A DNA stretch of 64,000 nt from Bradyrhizobium sp. CCBAU 51765 (GCF_015291725.1 NZ_CP030038.1:5569001-5633000); one strand, 5' to 3'. Positions 10,703 to 20,528 are shown, counted from the stretch's first letter. The notes: generated by a model from the sequence alone, not told the origin. Program-made: numbers and translations.

Positions 10703-13576
10703 ATGTCTCTGATCGAAGACATAGACTTCGGCACGCCGCGCTCGAAATCGGAAACGATGGTGACGCTGACCATCGACGGCAAGGAGGTGACGGTGCCCGA
10801 GGGCACCTCCATCATGCGCGCCGCGAGGGATGCAGGCCACCAGATTCCAAAGCTCTGCGCGACCGATATGGTCGACGCGTTCGGTTCCTGCCGTCTCTGT
10901 CTCGTCGAGGTCGAGGGCCGCGCCGGCACGCCGGCGTCCTGCACCACGCCCGTGATGCCCGGGCTCGTCGTGCATACCCAGACCGAGCGGCTGAAGCGGC
11001 TGCGCAAGGGCGTGATGGAACTCTATATCTCCGACCATCCGCTCGACTGCCTCACCTGCGGCGCCAACGGCGATTGCGAGCTGCAGGACATGGCCGGTGC
11101 GGTGGGCCTGCGCGACGTGCGCTATGGCTATGAGGGCGAGAACCACGTCTTCGCCAGGACGGACGGCTGCACCAATGACAATTGGATGCCGAAGGACGAG
11201 TCCAACCCGTACTTCACCTACGATCCCTCCAAGTGCATCGTCTGCTCGCGCTGCGTCCGCGCCTGCGAGGAGGTGCAAGGCACTTTCGCGCTGACCATCT
11301 CCGGCCGCGGCTTCGACAGCCGCGTCTCGCCCGGCATGAGCGAAAGCTTCCTCGGCTCCGAATGCGTCTCCTGCGGCGCCTGCGTGCAGGCCTGCCCGAC
11401 CGCGACGCTGACGGAAAAGTCCGTGATCGAGATCGGCCAGCCCGAGCACTCCGTCGTCACCACCTGCGCCTATTGCGGCGTCGGCTGCGCCTTCAAGGCC
11501 GAGATGCGCGGCGAGGAAGTGGTGCGCATGGTGCCGTACAAGGACGGCAAGGCCAATCGCGGCCATTCCTGCGTCAAGGGCCGCTTCGCCTGGGGCTACA
11601 CCAACCACAAGGAGCGCATTCTCAAGCCGATGATCCGCGAGCGCATCGAGGATCCCTGGCGCGAAGTGTCCTGGGACGAGGCGTTCTCGTTCGCCGCCGC
11701 CAGGATGCGCGGCATCCAGGCGAAATACGGCCGCGACGCCATCGGCGGCATCACCTCGTCCCGCTGCACCAATGAAGAGACCTATCTGGTGCAGAAGCTG
11801 ATCCGCGCCGGATTCGGCAACAACAACGTCGACACCTGCGCCCGCGTCTGCCACTCGCCGACCGGCTACGGCCTCGCCACCACCTTCGGCACCTCCGCCG
11901 GCACGCAGGATTTCGACTCGGTCGAGGAGACCGATGTCGTCGTCGTCATCGGCGCAAACCCGGCCTCCGCTCACCCCGTCTTCGCCTCGCGCCTGAAGAA
12001 GCGGCTGCGTCAGGGCGCCAAGCTGATCGTGATCGATCCGCGCCGCACCGAAATGGTGGAATCGCCGCATGTGAAGGCGTTGCATTTGCCCCTGATGCCC
12101 GGCACCAACGTCGCGGTCATGACGGCGCTGGCGCATGTCATCGTCACCGAAGGGCTCGTCAACGAAGCCTTCGTGCGCGAGCGCTGCGACTGGAGCGAGT
12201 TCGAGGAGTGGGCCGCCTTCGTCGCCCAGCCGCAGAACAGCCCGGAAGCCACCGCCATCCTCACCGGCGTCAATCCGAAGGATCTGCGCGAGGCCGCCCG
12301 CACCTACGCGACCGGCGGCAACGGCGCGATCTATTACGGCCTCGGCGTCACCGAGCACAGCCAGGGCTCGACCACCGTGATCGCGATCGCCAATCTCGCG
12401 ATGGCAACGGGCAATATCGGCCGTCCCGGCGTCGGCGTGAACCCGCTGCGCGGCCAGAACAACGTTCAAGGCTCCTGCGACATGGGCTCGTTCCCGCACG
12501 AGCTGCCCGGCTACCGCCACATCTCGGGCGATGCAGTGCGCGAGCAGTTCGAGGCGCTGTGGAACGTCAGGCTCAACCCGGAGCCCGGCCTGCGCATTCC
12601 CAACATGTTCGATGCCGCGGTCGAAGGCACCTTCATGGGCATCTACGTGCAGGGCGAGGACATCCTGCAATCCGATCCCAACACCTCGCACGTGGTGGCG
12701 GCACTGTCGGCGATGGAATGCGTCATCGTCCACGATCTCTTCCTGAACGAGACCGCGAACTACGCCCACGTCTTCCTGCCCGGCTCGAGCTTCCTCGAGA
12801 AGGACGGCACCTTCACCAACGCCGAGCGCCGCATCCAGCGCGTGCGCAAGGTGATGACGCCGAAGAACGGCATGGCCGACTGGGAAGTCACCATCGGCCT
12901 TGCCAAGGCCATGGGCTTCGAGATGAAGTACAGCCATCCGTCCGAGATCATGGACGAGATCGCGGCGCTGACGCCGACCTTCGCCGGCGTCTCCTACGCC
13001 AGGCTCGACCAGCTCGGCTCGGTGCAGTGGCCCTGCAACGAGAAGGCGCCCGACGGCACGCCGGTGATGCATATCGACGGCTTCGTTCGCGGCAAGGGCA
13101 AGTTCGTCGTCACCGAATATGTCGCGACCGACGAGCGCACCGGCCCGCGCTATCCCCTGCTGCTCACGACGGGGCGCATCCTCAGCCAGTACAATGTCGG
13201 CGCGCAGACAAGGCGCACCGAGAACGTCGTCTGGCATGCCGAGGACCGCCTCGAGATCCATCCGCACGATGCCGAGCAGCGCGGCGTGCGCGACGGCGAC
13301 TGGGTGCGGCTGAAGAGCCGCGCCGGCGAGACCACGCTGCGCGCGGAGATCACCGACCGCGTCGCGCCCGGCGTCGTCTACACCACCTTCCACCACCCGG
13401 ACACGCAGGCCAACGTCATCACGACCGACTATTCGGACTGGGCCACCAATTGCCCCGAATACAAGGTCACGGCGGTGCAGGTCTCGCCCTCGAACGGCCC
13501 GTCCGACTGGCAGAAGGCCTATGACGCGCAGGCGCGGCACTCCCGCCGGATCGCGCCGGCCGAGGCCGCGGAGTAA
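10703..13576 (+). CDS. fdsA: NAD-dependent formate dehydrogenase alpha (molybdenum) subunit
   Basis: 957 residues, the catalytic subunit oxidising formate to CO2. An N-terminal NuoG-like part has a [2Fe-2S] ferredoxin domain (CRLCLVEVEG), a His/Cys [4Fe-4S] motif (CLTCGANGDCELQ), and two ferredoxin-type clusters (CIVCSRCVRACEEV and CVSCGACVQACP). The molybdopterin-guanine-dinucleotide domain then begins with its own cluster (CAYCGVGC). The molybdenum ligand is the second Cys of TCARVCHSPTG (about residues 376-386), a cysteine and not selenocysteine. The C-terminal molydopterin-binding domain is complete. Cytoplasmic, with no signal peptide. Confidence 0.95.
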   Translation: MSLIEDIDFGTPRSKSETMVTLTIDGKEVTVPEGTSIMRAARDAGHQIPKLCATDMVDAFGSCRLCLVEVEGRAGTPASCTTPVMPGLVVHTQTERLKRLRKGVMELYISDHPLDCLTCGANGDCELQDMAGAVGLRDVRYGYEGENHVFARTDGCTNDNWMPKDESNPYFTYDPSKCIVCSRCVRACEEVQGTFALTISGRGFDSRVSPGMSESFLGSECVSCGACVQACPTATLTEKSVIEIGQPEHSVVTTCAYCGVGCAFKAEMRGEEVVRMVPYKDGKANRGHSCVKGRFAWGYTNHKERILKPMIRERIEDPWREVSWDEAFSFAAARMRGIQAKYGRDAIGGITSSRCTNEETYLVQKLIRAGFGNNNVDTCARVCHSPTGYGLATTFGTSAGTQDFDSVEETDVVVVIGANPASAHPVFASRLKKRLRQGAKLIVIDPRRTEMVESPHVKALHLPLMPGTNVAVMTALAHVIVTEGLVNEAFVRERCDWSEFEEWAAFVAQPQNSPEATAILTGVNPKDLREAARTYATGGNGAIYYGLGVTEHSQGSTTVIAIANLAMATGNIGRPGVGVNPLRGQNNVQGSCDMGSFPHELPGYRHISGDAVREQFEALWNVRLNPEPGLRIPNMFDAAVEGTFMGIYVQGEDILQSDPNTSHVVAALSAMECVIVHDLFLNETANYAHVFLPGSSFLEKDGTFTNAERRIQRVRKVMTPKNGMADWEVTIGLAKAMGFEMKYSHPSEIMDEIAALTPTFAGVSYARLDQLGSVQWPCNEKAPDGTPVMHIDGFVRGKGKFVVTEYVATDERTGPRYPLLLTTGRILSQYNVGAQTRRTENVVWHAEDRLEIHPHDAEQRGVRDGDWVRLKSRAGETTLRAEITDRVAPGVVYTTFHHPDTQANVITTDYSDWATNCPEYKVTAVQVSPSNGPSDWQKAYDAQARHSRRIAPAEAAE

Positions 13577-13580
13577 CCGC

Positions 13581-14408
13581 ATGCACGTTCCAGTCCAGGC
13601 CACCGACCGCGAGATCTGGCGTGATGGCATCGCATCAGAGGGGACACGGCTGATCCCGGAGGAGACGCCGCTGGCGCTGACCTACAATGGCGGCACCTAC
13701 GCCGTCATGATGGGGACACCGCAGAACCTCGAGGATTTTGCGGTCGGCTTCAGCGTGAACGAAGGCATCGTCGGGTCGGTCGACGACATTCGCTCTCTCG
13801 ACGTCGTCCGTCTCGACGACGGCATCGAGCTGCGGATGTGGCTTGCACCAGAAAATGCCGCGCGCATCAGCGAGCGGCGTCGTCATATCGCCGGCCCCAC
13901 CGGCTGCGGGATCTGCGGCGTCGAGTCCATTGCCGAGGCCGTGCGACCGGCGGCCGTGGTGCCGCAGGGGCAGACCTTCACGCCGGAGCAGATCATGGCG
14001 GCGATGCAGGCGATCGCGCCCCTGCAATCGATCAACATGCAAACCCGCGCCGTTCACGCCGCCGCGTTCTGGGCCCCCGCAGGCGGCATCGTCGCGCTGC
14101 GCGAGGATGTCGGCCGTCACAACGCGCTCGACAAGCTCGCCGGCGCCCTGGCGCGCAGCCGCGCGGATGCGCGCGGCGGCATGGTGCTGCTGACGAGCCG
14201 GGTCTCGGTGGAGATGGTGCAGAAGACCGCCGCGATCGGCGCGCCGGTGATGGTCGCCGTGTCGGCGCCGACCGCCCTCGCTGTGCGCACGGCGGAAGCC
14301 GCCGGCATCACGCTGATCGCGATCGCGCGGCAGGACGGGTTCGAGATATTCTCGCATGGCAGCCGGATCGTCGCGCGCCATGCCACGGAGGTTGCCGATG
14401 TCGCCTGA
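13581..14408 (+). CDS. fdhD: Formate dehydrogenase accessory sulfurtransferase FdhD
   Basis: 275 residues from the ATG four nt after the fdsA stop. FdhD (FdsC in fds operons) delivers sulfur from a cysteine desulfurase to the molybdenum cofactor before insertion into the enzyme. The sulfur-carrying CGxC pair is present in GPTGCGICG (Cys109 and Cys112). The later segment LREDVGRHNALDKL is a family hallmark. Its place between fdsA and fdsD matches the fdsGBACD order known from other bacteria. Confidence 0.93.
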   Translation: MHVPVQATDREIWRDGIASEGTRLIPEETPLALTYNGGTYAVMMGTPQNLEDFAVGFSVNEGIVGSVDDIRSLDVVRLDDGIELRMWLAPENAARISERRRHIAGPTGCGICGVESIAEAVRPAAVVPQGQTFTPEQIMAAMQAIAPLQSINMQTRAVHAAAFWAPAGGIVALREDVGRHNALDKLAGALARSRADARGGMVLLTSRVSVEMVQKTAAIGAPVMVAVSAPTALAVRTAEAAGITLIAIARQDGFEIFSHGSRIVARHATEVADVA

Positions 14409-14631
14409 CCGCCTGATCTACATGGCCAACCAGATCGGCAGATTCTTCCGGAGCCAGGGCCATGACAAGGCCGTGCCGGGGATTGCCGAGCACATCAAGA
14501 AATTCTGGGATCCCCGGATGAAGCGCGCGATCTTCGCCCATCTCGATGCGGGCGGTGCAGGCCTCGAGCCTGATGTGCGCGAGGCCCTTACCTCGTTGAA
14601 GCAGGCGACGTCCCTTCCAGCAGCGCCCTGA
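14398..14631 (+). CDS. fdsD: NAD-dependent formate dehydrogenase delta subunit
   Basis: 77 residues, starting at an ATG inside the last codons of fdhD (11-nt overlap). FdsD is a small protein of fds operons needed for an active enzyme, probably in assembly or cofactor protection. The sequence has the family feel: DRLIYMANQIGRFFRSQG near the N-terminus and FWDPRMKRAIFAHL in the middle. Its 3' end overlaps the convergent glnE gene by 44 nt. Confidence 0.88.
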   Translation: MSPDRLIYMANQIGRFFRSQGHDKAVPGIAEHIKKFWDPRMKRAIFAHLDAGGAGLEPDVREALTSLKQATSLPAAP

Positions 14632-17575
14632 ACACGCGCCGCACCTCGGTCTGGGTCTCCTTCACCCGCGCCTCCAGCGACGAGAAGTCCGGCGCGTCGC
14701 CCGCGCGCGCCATCACGCGCAGGAGGTCGGTGCCGGCGGTCTCCGGCTTGAAGCGCTCGCTGACGCAAAGCCGCAGGATCTGCGTCAGGTCGTGATAGAG
14801 CCGCGCCGCGGCACGCAGGATCTCGGTCTCGGACTGTGCGAGCACACCGAGCCTGCATGCATTATCCAGCACCTGCACGGTGCTGACGTCGAGAATGTCC
14901 GGCTTCTCGTGGGCATGCACGAGCTGGAGATATTGCGCGATGAAGTCGATGTCGACCATGCCGCCGGCGGCATGCTTGATATCCCAGCAATCGGCCTCGC
15001 CCTTCTCCTGCGCGATCGCGCGCCGCATGTCGGCGACGTCGTTGGCCGTGATTGCGGGATCGCGGCGGCGGGTCAGGACATCGCGGATGACACGCTCGAT
15101 CCGTTCCCGGAATTCGGGCGATGCCGACACCACGCGGGCGCGCGTCAACGCCATGTGCTCCCAGGTCCAGGCCTCGGTGGCCTGGTAATCCGCGAATGAA
15201 ACGAGACTCGAGGCCACCGGGCCGGCGCGCCCCGACGGCCGCAGCCGCATGTCGATCTCATAGAGCACGCCGTAATTGGTGCGCGTCGTGAAGGCGCTGA
15301 TCAGGCGCTGGGTGAAGCGCGCGAAATAATGCGCGCCGTGAAGCGATTTCGGTCCATCGGAGTCCGGATTGTCACTGTCGAAATCGTAGAGCAGGATCAG
15401 GTCGAGATCGGACGAGGCCGTCATCTCGCGGCTGCCGAGCCGGCCCATCGCGATGATCGCGGTCTCCTGCCCCTTGATCCGGCCGTGCTGGGCGGCAAAG
15501 CGATCGGCAACGAGGCCATGCACGGTGTGCACGATTCCTTCGGCGACATCGGCAAAGGCGGTGCTCGCCTGCTGCGCCGAAACCGTGCCGGACAGGATGC
15601 GCGTGCCGATCAGGAACAGGCTCTCCTGGCCGAACAGGCGCAGGCGATCGAGAAATTCTTCATAGGAGTCCGCGTCTCGCACGGTGGCCGCGAGCCGGCC
15701 CGACAATTCCTGCCTGTCGGGCATGGCGCCGAAGAAGCGCGGGTCGATCAGACCATCCATGAGCTGCGGCTGCCGCGCCAGCATTTCGCCGAGCCGCGGC
15801 GCCGCCCCCAGCACCAGCGCCACCAGTGCGACGAGATCGCGGTTCTGGCCGAGCAGTGTGATCAGCCGGCCGCCGCGCTGCAGTGCTCCGAGGAAATGAT
15901 CGAACGCCACGACGGCGCGATCCGGCTCCTCGGCGTGGGCAAGACCGTCGATCAAGGCCGGCACGAATTCGACGAAGGCGCTTCGCGTCGCCTCATTGCG
16001 GAATACGCGGTAGTCGCCGGTGATCCAGTCGCGCACGGTCTGCGCGACGGCGGCCGGCTTCTTGAAGCCCAGCGTCGCCAGGTGCTGGAGCAGGCGCGGA
16101 TCGTCGGGACCTGCACTATAGTCGAGCGCCGGCAGCCTGGCCGTCCCGATCGGATCGTCGCCCTCGAACAGTTTTTCGTAGTGACCCTGGACGATCTGGA
16201 GCTGGTGCAACAGGTCGCGCGCAAAGGCTTCACGATCCTGATAGCCGAAGAACCACGCGAAGCGCCCGACCGCTTGCCTGTCCTCAGGCAGCGTATGGGT
16301 CTGCTCGTCGGCGATCATCTGGAGGCGATGCTCGACCCGCCGCAGGAATTCATAGGCCGTCGTCAGCTCGTCGCGCGCCGCAGAGGTGATCCACTTGCTG
16401 GAGGCGAGTACATCGAGCGCCCTGAGCGTCGGCCGCACCCGCAATTCCGGATGGCGGCCGCCCGCAATCAGCTGCTGAGTCTGCGCGAAGAACTCGATCT
16501 CGCGGATGCCGCCGCGCCCGACCTTGACGTTGTGTCCCTCGACCGCGACCTCGCTCTGGCCACGATAGGTTTGCATCTGCCGCTTCATGTCGTGCACGTC
16601 GGCGAGCGCGGCGAAGTCGAGATGCTTGCGCCAGACGAAGGGCGCGATCTCCGCCAGAAGCGCTTCACCCGCCCTGGCATCGCCGGCGCAGGCCCGCGCC
16701 TTGATCATCGCAGCGCGCTCCCAGGTGCGGCCTTCCCGCTCGTAGTAATTCAGCGCGGCGTCCCGCGAGATCGCCACCTGCGTCGAGGACGGGTCGGGCC
16801 GCAGGCGCAGATCGACGCGGAAGACGTAACCGTCATAGGTGCGCTGCTGGAGGATGCGCGCCATCCCCTGTGTGACACGGACGAAGAACGGCTGCGGCTC
16901 GATGTCCGCCGCCAGCGTTGTCGCATCGGGATCGAAGAACACGATCAGATCGATGTCGCTGGAATAGTTCAGCTCGCCCGCGCCCATCTTGCCCATCGCG
17001 AGCACGATCAGCCCGCAGCCCTCTTCGGGTGCCTCCGGATTGGGCGGCGAGAGCTTGCCGCGTGCGGCTTCCTGCCGCAGCAGATATTGCAGCGCCGCCT
17101 GCACGGAGGACACGGCAACATCGGTGAGCGCCGCCGTCACCCGCATCACCGGCCAGACACCGCCAATGTCGCACAGCGCGATCAGCAGCGCGGCTTCCGC
17201 CTTCATCCGGCGAAGCAGCCGCATCACCTCGGTCTCGTCAGGTGCCGCGAGCACCGCGCCCCTTGCCTCAGCGATCAGTGCAGCGAGGTGCGGATCCGGA
17301 TCGCATTCGAGCAGCCGGATCAGGCGCGGGGCATCGGCGCGCACCAGATCGAACAGATAGGGCGAGAATTCCGCGATCCCGGCCAGGATGTCGCGGGTAA
17401 AGGGGTGGCCCAGGAGCGCTTCCAGACGCGCCGATTGGGCCGGCTCAAGCTCGGCCAGCCAGCTTTCCAAACGTCGTTCGTCAGTTGTGGAAGCGGCAAT
17501 ATGGGGAGCCTCCGCGAAGCGTGCGGCCAGCCTCTCACCATGCTTGTCCGCGTTTCCCGGCGCGGAGTGGTTCAT
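14588..17575 (-). CDS. glnE: Bifunctional glutamine synthetase adenylyltransferase/deadenylyltransferase
   Basis: 995 residues, the expected size. GlnE adds AMP to, or removes it from, a tyrosine of glutamine synthetase in response to PII state and glutamine. Both nucleotidyltransferase domains are intact: the N-terminal site GKMGAGELNYSSDIDLIVFFD (about residues 192-212) and the C-terminal site GRLGSREMTASSDLDLILLYD (about 708-728), each with the S-D-x-D metal pair. The start codon overlaps the stop of the upstream sensor kinase as ATGA, and the 3' end overlaps convergent fdsD. Confidence 0.95.
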   Translation of the reverse strand: MNHSAPGNADKHGERLAARFAEAPHIAASTTDERRLESWLAELEPAQSARLEALLGHPFTRDILAGIAEFSPYLFDLVRADAPRLIRLLECDPDPHLAALIAEARGAVLAAPDETEVMRLLRRMKAEAALLIALCDIGGVWPVMRVTAALTDVAVSSVQAALQYLLRQEAARGKLSPPNPEAPEEGCGLIVLAMGKMGAGELNYSSDIDLIVFFDPDATTLAADIEPQPFFVRVTQGMARILQQRTYDGYVFRVDLRLRPDPSSTQVAISRDAALNYYEREGRTWERAAMIKARACAGDARAGEALLAEIAPFVWRKHLDFAALADVHDMKRQMQTYRGQSEVAVEGHNVKVGRGGIREIEFFAQTQQLIAGGRHPELRVRPTLRALDVLASSKWITSAARDELTTAYEFLRRVEHRLQMIADEQTHTLPEDRQAVGRFAWFFGYQDREAFARDLLHQLQIVQGHYEKLFEGDDPIGTARLPALDYSAGPDDPRLLQHLATLGFKKPAAVAQTVRDWITGDYRVFRNEATRSAFVEFVPALIDGLAHAEEPDRAVVAFDHFLGALQRGGRLITLLGQNRDLVALVALVLGAAPRLGEMLARQPQLMDGLIDPRFFGAMPDRQELSGRLAATVRDADSYEEFLDRLRLFGQESLFLIGTRILSGTVSAQQASTAFADVAEGIVHTVHGLVADRFAAQHGRIKGQETAIIAMGRLGSREMTASSDLDLILLYDFDSDNPDSDGPKSLHGAHYFARFTQRLISAFTTRTNYGVLYEIDMRLRPSGRAGPVASSLVSFADYQATEAWTWEHMALTRARVVSASPEFRERIERVIRDVLTRRRDPAITANDVADMRRAIAQEKGEADCWDIKHAAGGMVDIDFIAQYLQLVHAHEKPDILDVSTVQVLDNACRLGVLAQSETEILRAAARLYHDLTQILRLCVSERFKPETAGTDLLRVMARAGDAPDFSSLEARVKETQTEVRRVFRALLEGTSPASTR

Positions 17576-19026
17576 GCCACCTTCTGTGGCACATCCGGCA
17601 TTGGCGGAGCAACCCTGTCGCCCGCGCGCGCCGGCAGCACCAGCGTGGCGACAAGACCGGGATGGGCATCGCCCAGCCGCAATTCTCCGCCATGCAGCGT
17701 GGCAACAGCCGAGGCGAGGCTGAGGCCGAGGCCGGAGCCCGGCAGCGTTCGGCTCGCCTCAAGCCGGACGAAGCGCTCGACGACATGCTTGCGGTCGCTT
17801 TCGGGGATCCCGGGGCCGCGATCGGTGACGCTGAGCAGCACCTGATCGCCCTCGCGCCGGGCCTCGATCGTGATCTGCCGGCTATCCATGCTGACCACGG
17901 TTCCCGCGGGCTGCGAAGCGGGCTTGCCGTACTTGATCGCATTCTCGACCAGATTGGCGAGCGCCTGGCTGATCAACTCGCGGTTGGCATGAACCGGCGT
18001 CGGATCGGCCTTCACCTTCAAGGTCATGCCGTCGTCCTCCGCCAGGGGCTCGTAGAGCTCGTGGATGCCATTGGCGACGTCGGCGGCGTCGAAATCATCC
18101 ATGTTGCCGCGCGCCTGTCCGGACTCGGCGCGCGCGATCATCAGAAGCGCGTTGAAAGTACGAATCAGCCCGTCGGATTCCTCGATGGTCCGCTCCAGCG
18201 CGGCGCGGTAGTCGGCCTCGCAGCCTGATCTCGCCAGCGCCTCCTCGGCGCGATTGCGCAGCCGCGTCAACGGTGTCTTGAGGTCGTGGGCGATGTTGTC
18301 GGAAACCTCCTTCAGGCCCGCCATCAGCGCCTCGATCCGCTCGAGCATGGCGTTGAGGTTCTCGGCGAGGCGATCGATCTCGTCGCCACTGCGCCCCACG
18401 GGCAGGCGCTCGCTGAGATCTCCGGTCATGATCCGCTGCGCCGTGCCGGTCATGGCGTCGATGCGCCTCAGCACCCTCCGCGCGACGAAAATGCCACCGG
18501 CGAGGCCAAGCACGACCACGATGAGGACCGACCATTGCGCCGCCTTGGCGACGATGCCGAACAGGCGCCGCCGCTCGGCGAGGTCGCGGCCGATCAGAAG
18601 CCGGAAGCCGTTTTCCAATTCGGTGACGCGAACGAGCGCGCGATGGTCGCGATCATCTGTATCCTCGATCCGCCGGTAGGCCGTCTCCGACCAGCCGCGC
18701 GTCGCCATCACGCCCGGCGCCAGCGAGCCGACATTGCCGGCAATCGCCTGGCCCGTCGGCGTGGTCACGAGGTAGAGGTTGGCGCCCGGCCGCAGTGCCC
18801 GATACTCGATCGTGCGCACCAGACGAAACATGCCGCCGCGGTCGTAGATCTCGTGGATCTCCGAGGTCTCGGCATTGACCGTCTGCGTGATTTCCTCGGT
18901 GATCAGACGCCGCGTATTCCAGGCGAAATAGGCCAGCAGCGAGGCCGCGAACATCGCGAACAGCAGCAGATAGACCAGCGTCAGCCGGAACGCCGTGGTG
19001 CGAACGAGTTTACCGAATGCCGTCAC
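17572..19026 (-). CDS. HAMP-domain sensor histidine kinase lacking an adjacent response regulator
   Basis: 484 residues from a GTG start. Membrane helices at about 13-36 and 164-183 flank a periplasmic sensor of about 125 residues. HAMP follows, then HisKA with DNIAHDLKTPLTRL (His247) and a HATPase domain with NLVENAIKYG, DRGPGIP and GSGLGLSLA. It is translationally coupled to glnE downstream. Kinases of this architecture usually sit directly behind an OmpR-type response regulator; here upstream DNA contains none and leads into an integrase remnant, so the pair seems to have been separated. A 20-codon frame with a good AAGGAG site (19072-19010, minus strand) overlaps the start and may be a leader. 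Confidence 0.85.
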   Translation of the reverse strand: MTAFGKLVRTTAFRLTLVYLLLFAMFAASLLAYFAWNTRRLITEEITQTVNAETSEIHEIYDRGGMFRLVRTIEYRALRPGANLYLVTTPTGQAIAGNVGSLAPGVMATRGWSETAYRRIEDTDDRDHRALVRVTELENGFRLLIGRDLAERRRLFGIVAKAAQWSVLIVVVLGLAGGIFVARRVLRRIDAMTGTAQRIMTGDLSERLPVGRSGDEIDRLAENLNAMLERIEALMAGLKEVSDNIAHDLKTPLTRLRNRAEEALARSGCEADYRAALERTIEESDGLIRTFNALLMIARAESGQARGNMDDFDAADVANGIHELYEPLAEDDGMTLKVKADPTPVHANRELISQALANLVENAIKYGKPASQPAGTVVSMDSRQITIEARREGDQVLLSVTDRGPGIPESDRKHVVERFVRLEASRTLPGSGLGLSLASAVATLHGGELRLGDAHPGLVATLVLPARAGDRVAPPMPDVPQKVA

Positions 19027-19309
19027 GGATCATGTGTCCAATTTCAACGTCGCGCCTGCTATCCCCGAGCATCGTCACTCCTTACATTCTGCTTTATTTA
19101 CAGTGACTTGGCTTCATCAATTATCGTCTGTCTTCGCCAAAAATCGCCGAACGTCGGCCGGTCTTGGTAAAGAAGTGGTAAGGCGGCACGTCGGCCCCTT
19201 TGAAAGTATCCGTGATGGTCCCACATCCGAACGGTTCCTTGCGGAACGACTGACCGTGACGGGCAAAGCATCCGTGCCGGTAAGTGGTAAGCGACAGGGG
19301 AACGTTAAA
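19027..19309. other. Gene-free junction between backbone and island
   Basis: No gene can be supported here on either strand. Base composition drops compared with the genes to the left, and no response regulator, tRNA gene or tRNA 3' fragment is recognisable. It is the likely boundary region of the inserted DNA. Confidence 0.5.
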
Positions 19310-19754
19310 GTGGCGCTCAATTCGAACCAAGTTAAATCCCTGCAAGCTGGCGCCCATGCGGACACTGGGGCCTCTATCTGGTCGTGCGCAGGAGCGGTGG
19401 TCGGGTGTGGGCCTTCCGTTTCACCGACCCCGGGGGCAAACGGGCGGAGATGGAGTTCGCCAGGGCTGGCGACCGCGACAGCGCAGGGGGTGACGTTCTG
19501 ACCCTAAGCAGCGCGCGAGAAGGCACGCGACTACAAGGTTGCATTGACGCGCCAGGGCATCGATCCGCGCGTCAAAAAGCGGGCCGCTGCTCAGAGCAGA
19601 AAGACGTTCAAGGAATTTGCAGAGGAGCACGACCCTGATTGGTGCCGGGGCTTGTCCTAAGAGGAGTTAACCCGATGGCAGCGCTCCATCCGCGACGTGC
19701 CGAGCTTGCACGAGAAGAAGCTCCATGAGATCGCCACCGAGCACGTGCTCTCAA
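19310..19754 (+). pseudogene. Remnant of a P4-type tyrosine integrase (frameshifted and truncated)
   Basis: Three frames joined in order give the N-terminal arm and start of the core-binding domain of a P4/DUF4102-type phage integrase. From a GTG at 19310: ALNSNQVKSLQAGAHADTG. After a one-base loss in a G run near 19368: LYLVVRRSGGRVWAFRFTD. After a second one-base loss near 19516: KARDYKVALTRQGIDPR and KTFKEFAEEH. A TAA at 19658-19660 interrupts the last part, after which RWQRSIRDVPSLHEKKLHEI is still readable. The catalytic domain with the R-H-R-Y residues is missing. Such integrases mark genomic islands, and this copy cannot be active. Confidence 0.8.
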
Positions 19755-19814
19755 AGCGAGAGGCGACCCGAAATGCCTCGTCCATTAGCTCACTCAGCGG
19801 GAACACCGCCCGCT

Positions 19815-20528
19815 TTAGTGTAACCCGACACCGAGCAGGCGCTCGACCATCTTGGGGTCGTCGCGCAAGTGCGCGCATTCCCCACTCCAGACCGCCTTGC
19901 CCCGTTCAACCACCATGACCTGATCGGCAAACCGCAGTGCTCGTTCGATCTGCTGCTCGACCAGAACGATGGTCATCTCGCCAGAGCTCGCTAACGCTGT
20001 GATGATGTCCATGATTTGATCGCAGATCACCGGGGCGAGACCCTCAAGCGGTTCGTCCAGCAGGAGAACCGAGGGCCTTCCCAGCAGCGTTCTGGCAAGC
20101 GAAAGCATCTGTTGCTCGCCGCCCGATAACTGCGTCCCGAAGTGGCGCCGGCGTTCAGCCAGCCTCGGGAACATCACGTAGACCTCTTCAAGCGCCTCTC
20201 GACCGCGATCCTTGAGACCCGCGACCAGGTTTTCTTCCACCGTCAGCGACCGAAATATGTCGCGTGTCTGCGGCACGTAACCGAGACCCCGTTGAGCACG
20301 TGTCGATGCCTTGGTATCCGTGAGATCTGCTTCGTCCAGGAATACTTTTCCGCCATGATGGGTCGTCAGACCCATCAGCGATGCGAGCAAGGTGGTCTTG
20401 CCGACTCCGTTTCGACCAAGAACGCTGAGACGACCTCCAGGCAAGACCTCGAAAGACATGTCATCGATGACGCGGGTGGGGCCATACCCGGCACTGAGAC
20501 CTCTGACTTCAAGACGCGTGGCGGGCAT
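19815..20528 (-). CDS. Liv-type ABC transporter ATP-binding protein (LivF-like)
   Basis: 237 residues with Walker A GRNGVGKTT (about 38-46), signature LSGGEQQMLSLAR (about 133-145) and Walker B SVLLLDEPLEGL (about 152-163). It is the second ATPase of a branched-chain-amino-acid-type importer and the last gene of the minus-strand series starting with the exported amidohydrolase at 29367. Its start lies 20 nt inside the upstream ATPase gene. Liv-type systems import amino acids, amides, urea or aromatic acids; here the substrate is probably the compound degraded by the neighbouring enzymes. Confidence 0.9.
   Translation of the reverse strand: MPATRLEVRGLSAGYGPTRVIDDMSFEVLPGGRLSVLGRNGVGKTTLLASLMGLTTHHGGKVFLDEADLTDTKASTRAQRGLGYVPQTRDIFRSLTVEENLVAGLKDRGREALEEVYVMFPRLAERRRHFGTQLSGGEQQMLSLARTLLGRPSVLLLDEPLEGLAPVICDQIMDIITALASSGEMTIVLVEQQIERALRFADQVMVVERGKAVWSGECAHLRDDPKMVERLLGVGLH

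Noticed and set aside
15329..17845. Long plus-strand open frame opposite glnE
   Set aside because: glnE is intact on the other strand; the frame has no family features.
19010..19072. 20-codon minus-strand frame with a good ribosome site before the HAMP kinase
   Set aside because: Too short to support as a gene; kept only as a possible leader in the kinase entry.
19027..19309. Search for a tRNA gene or tRNA 3' end as integrase attachment site
   Set aside because: No cloverleaf-compatible sequence or tRNA-like 3' end was recognised.
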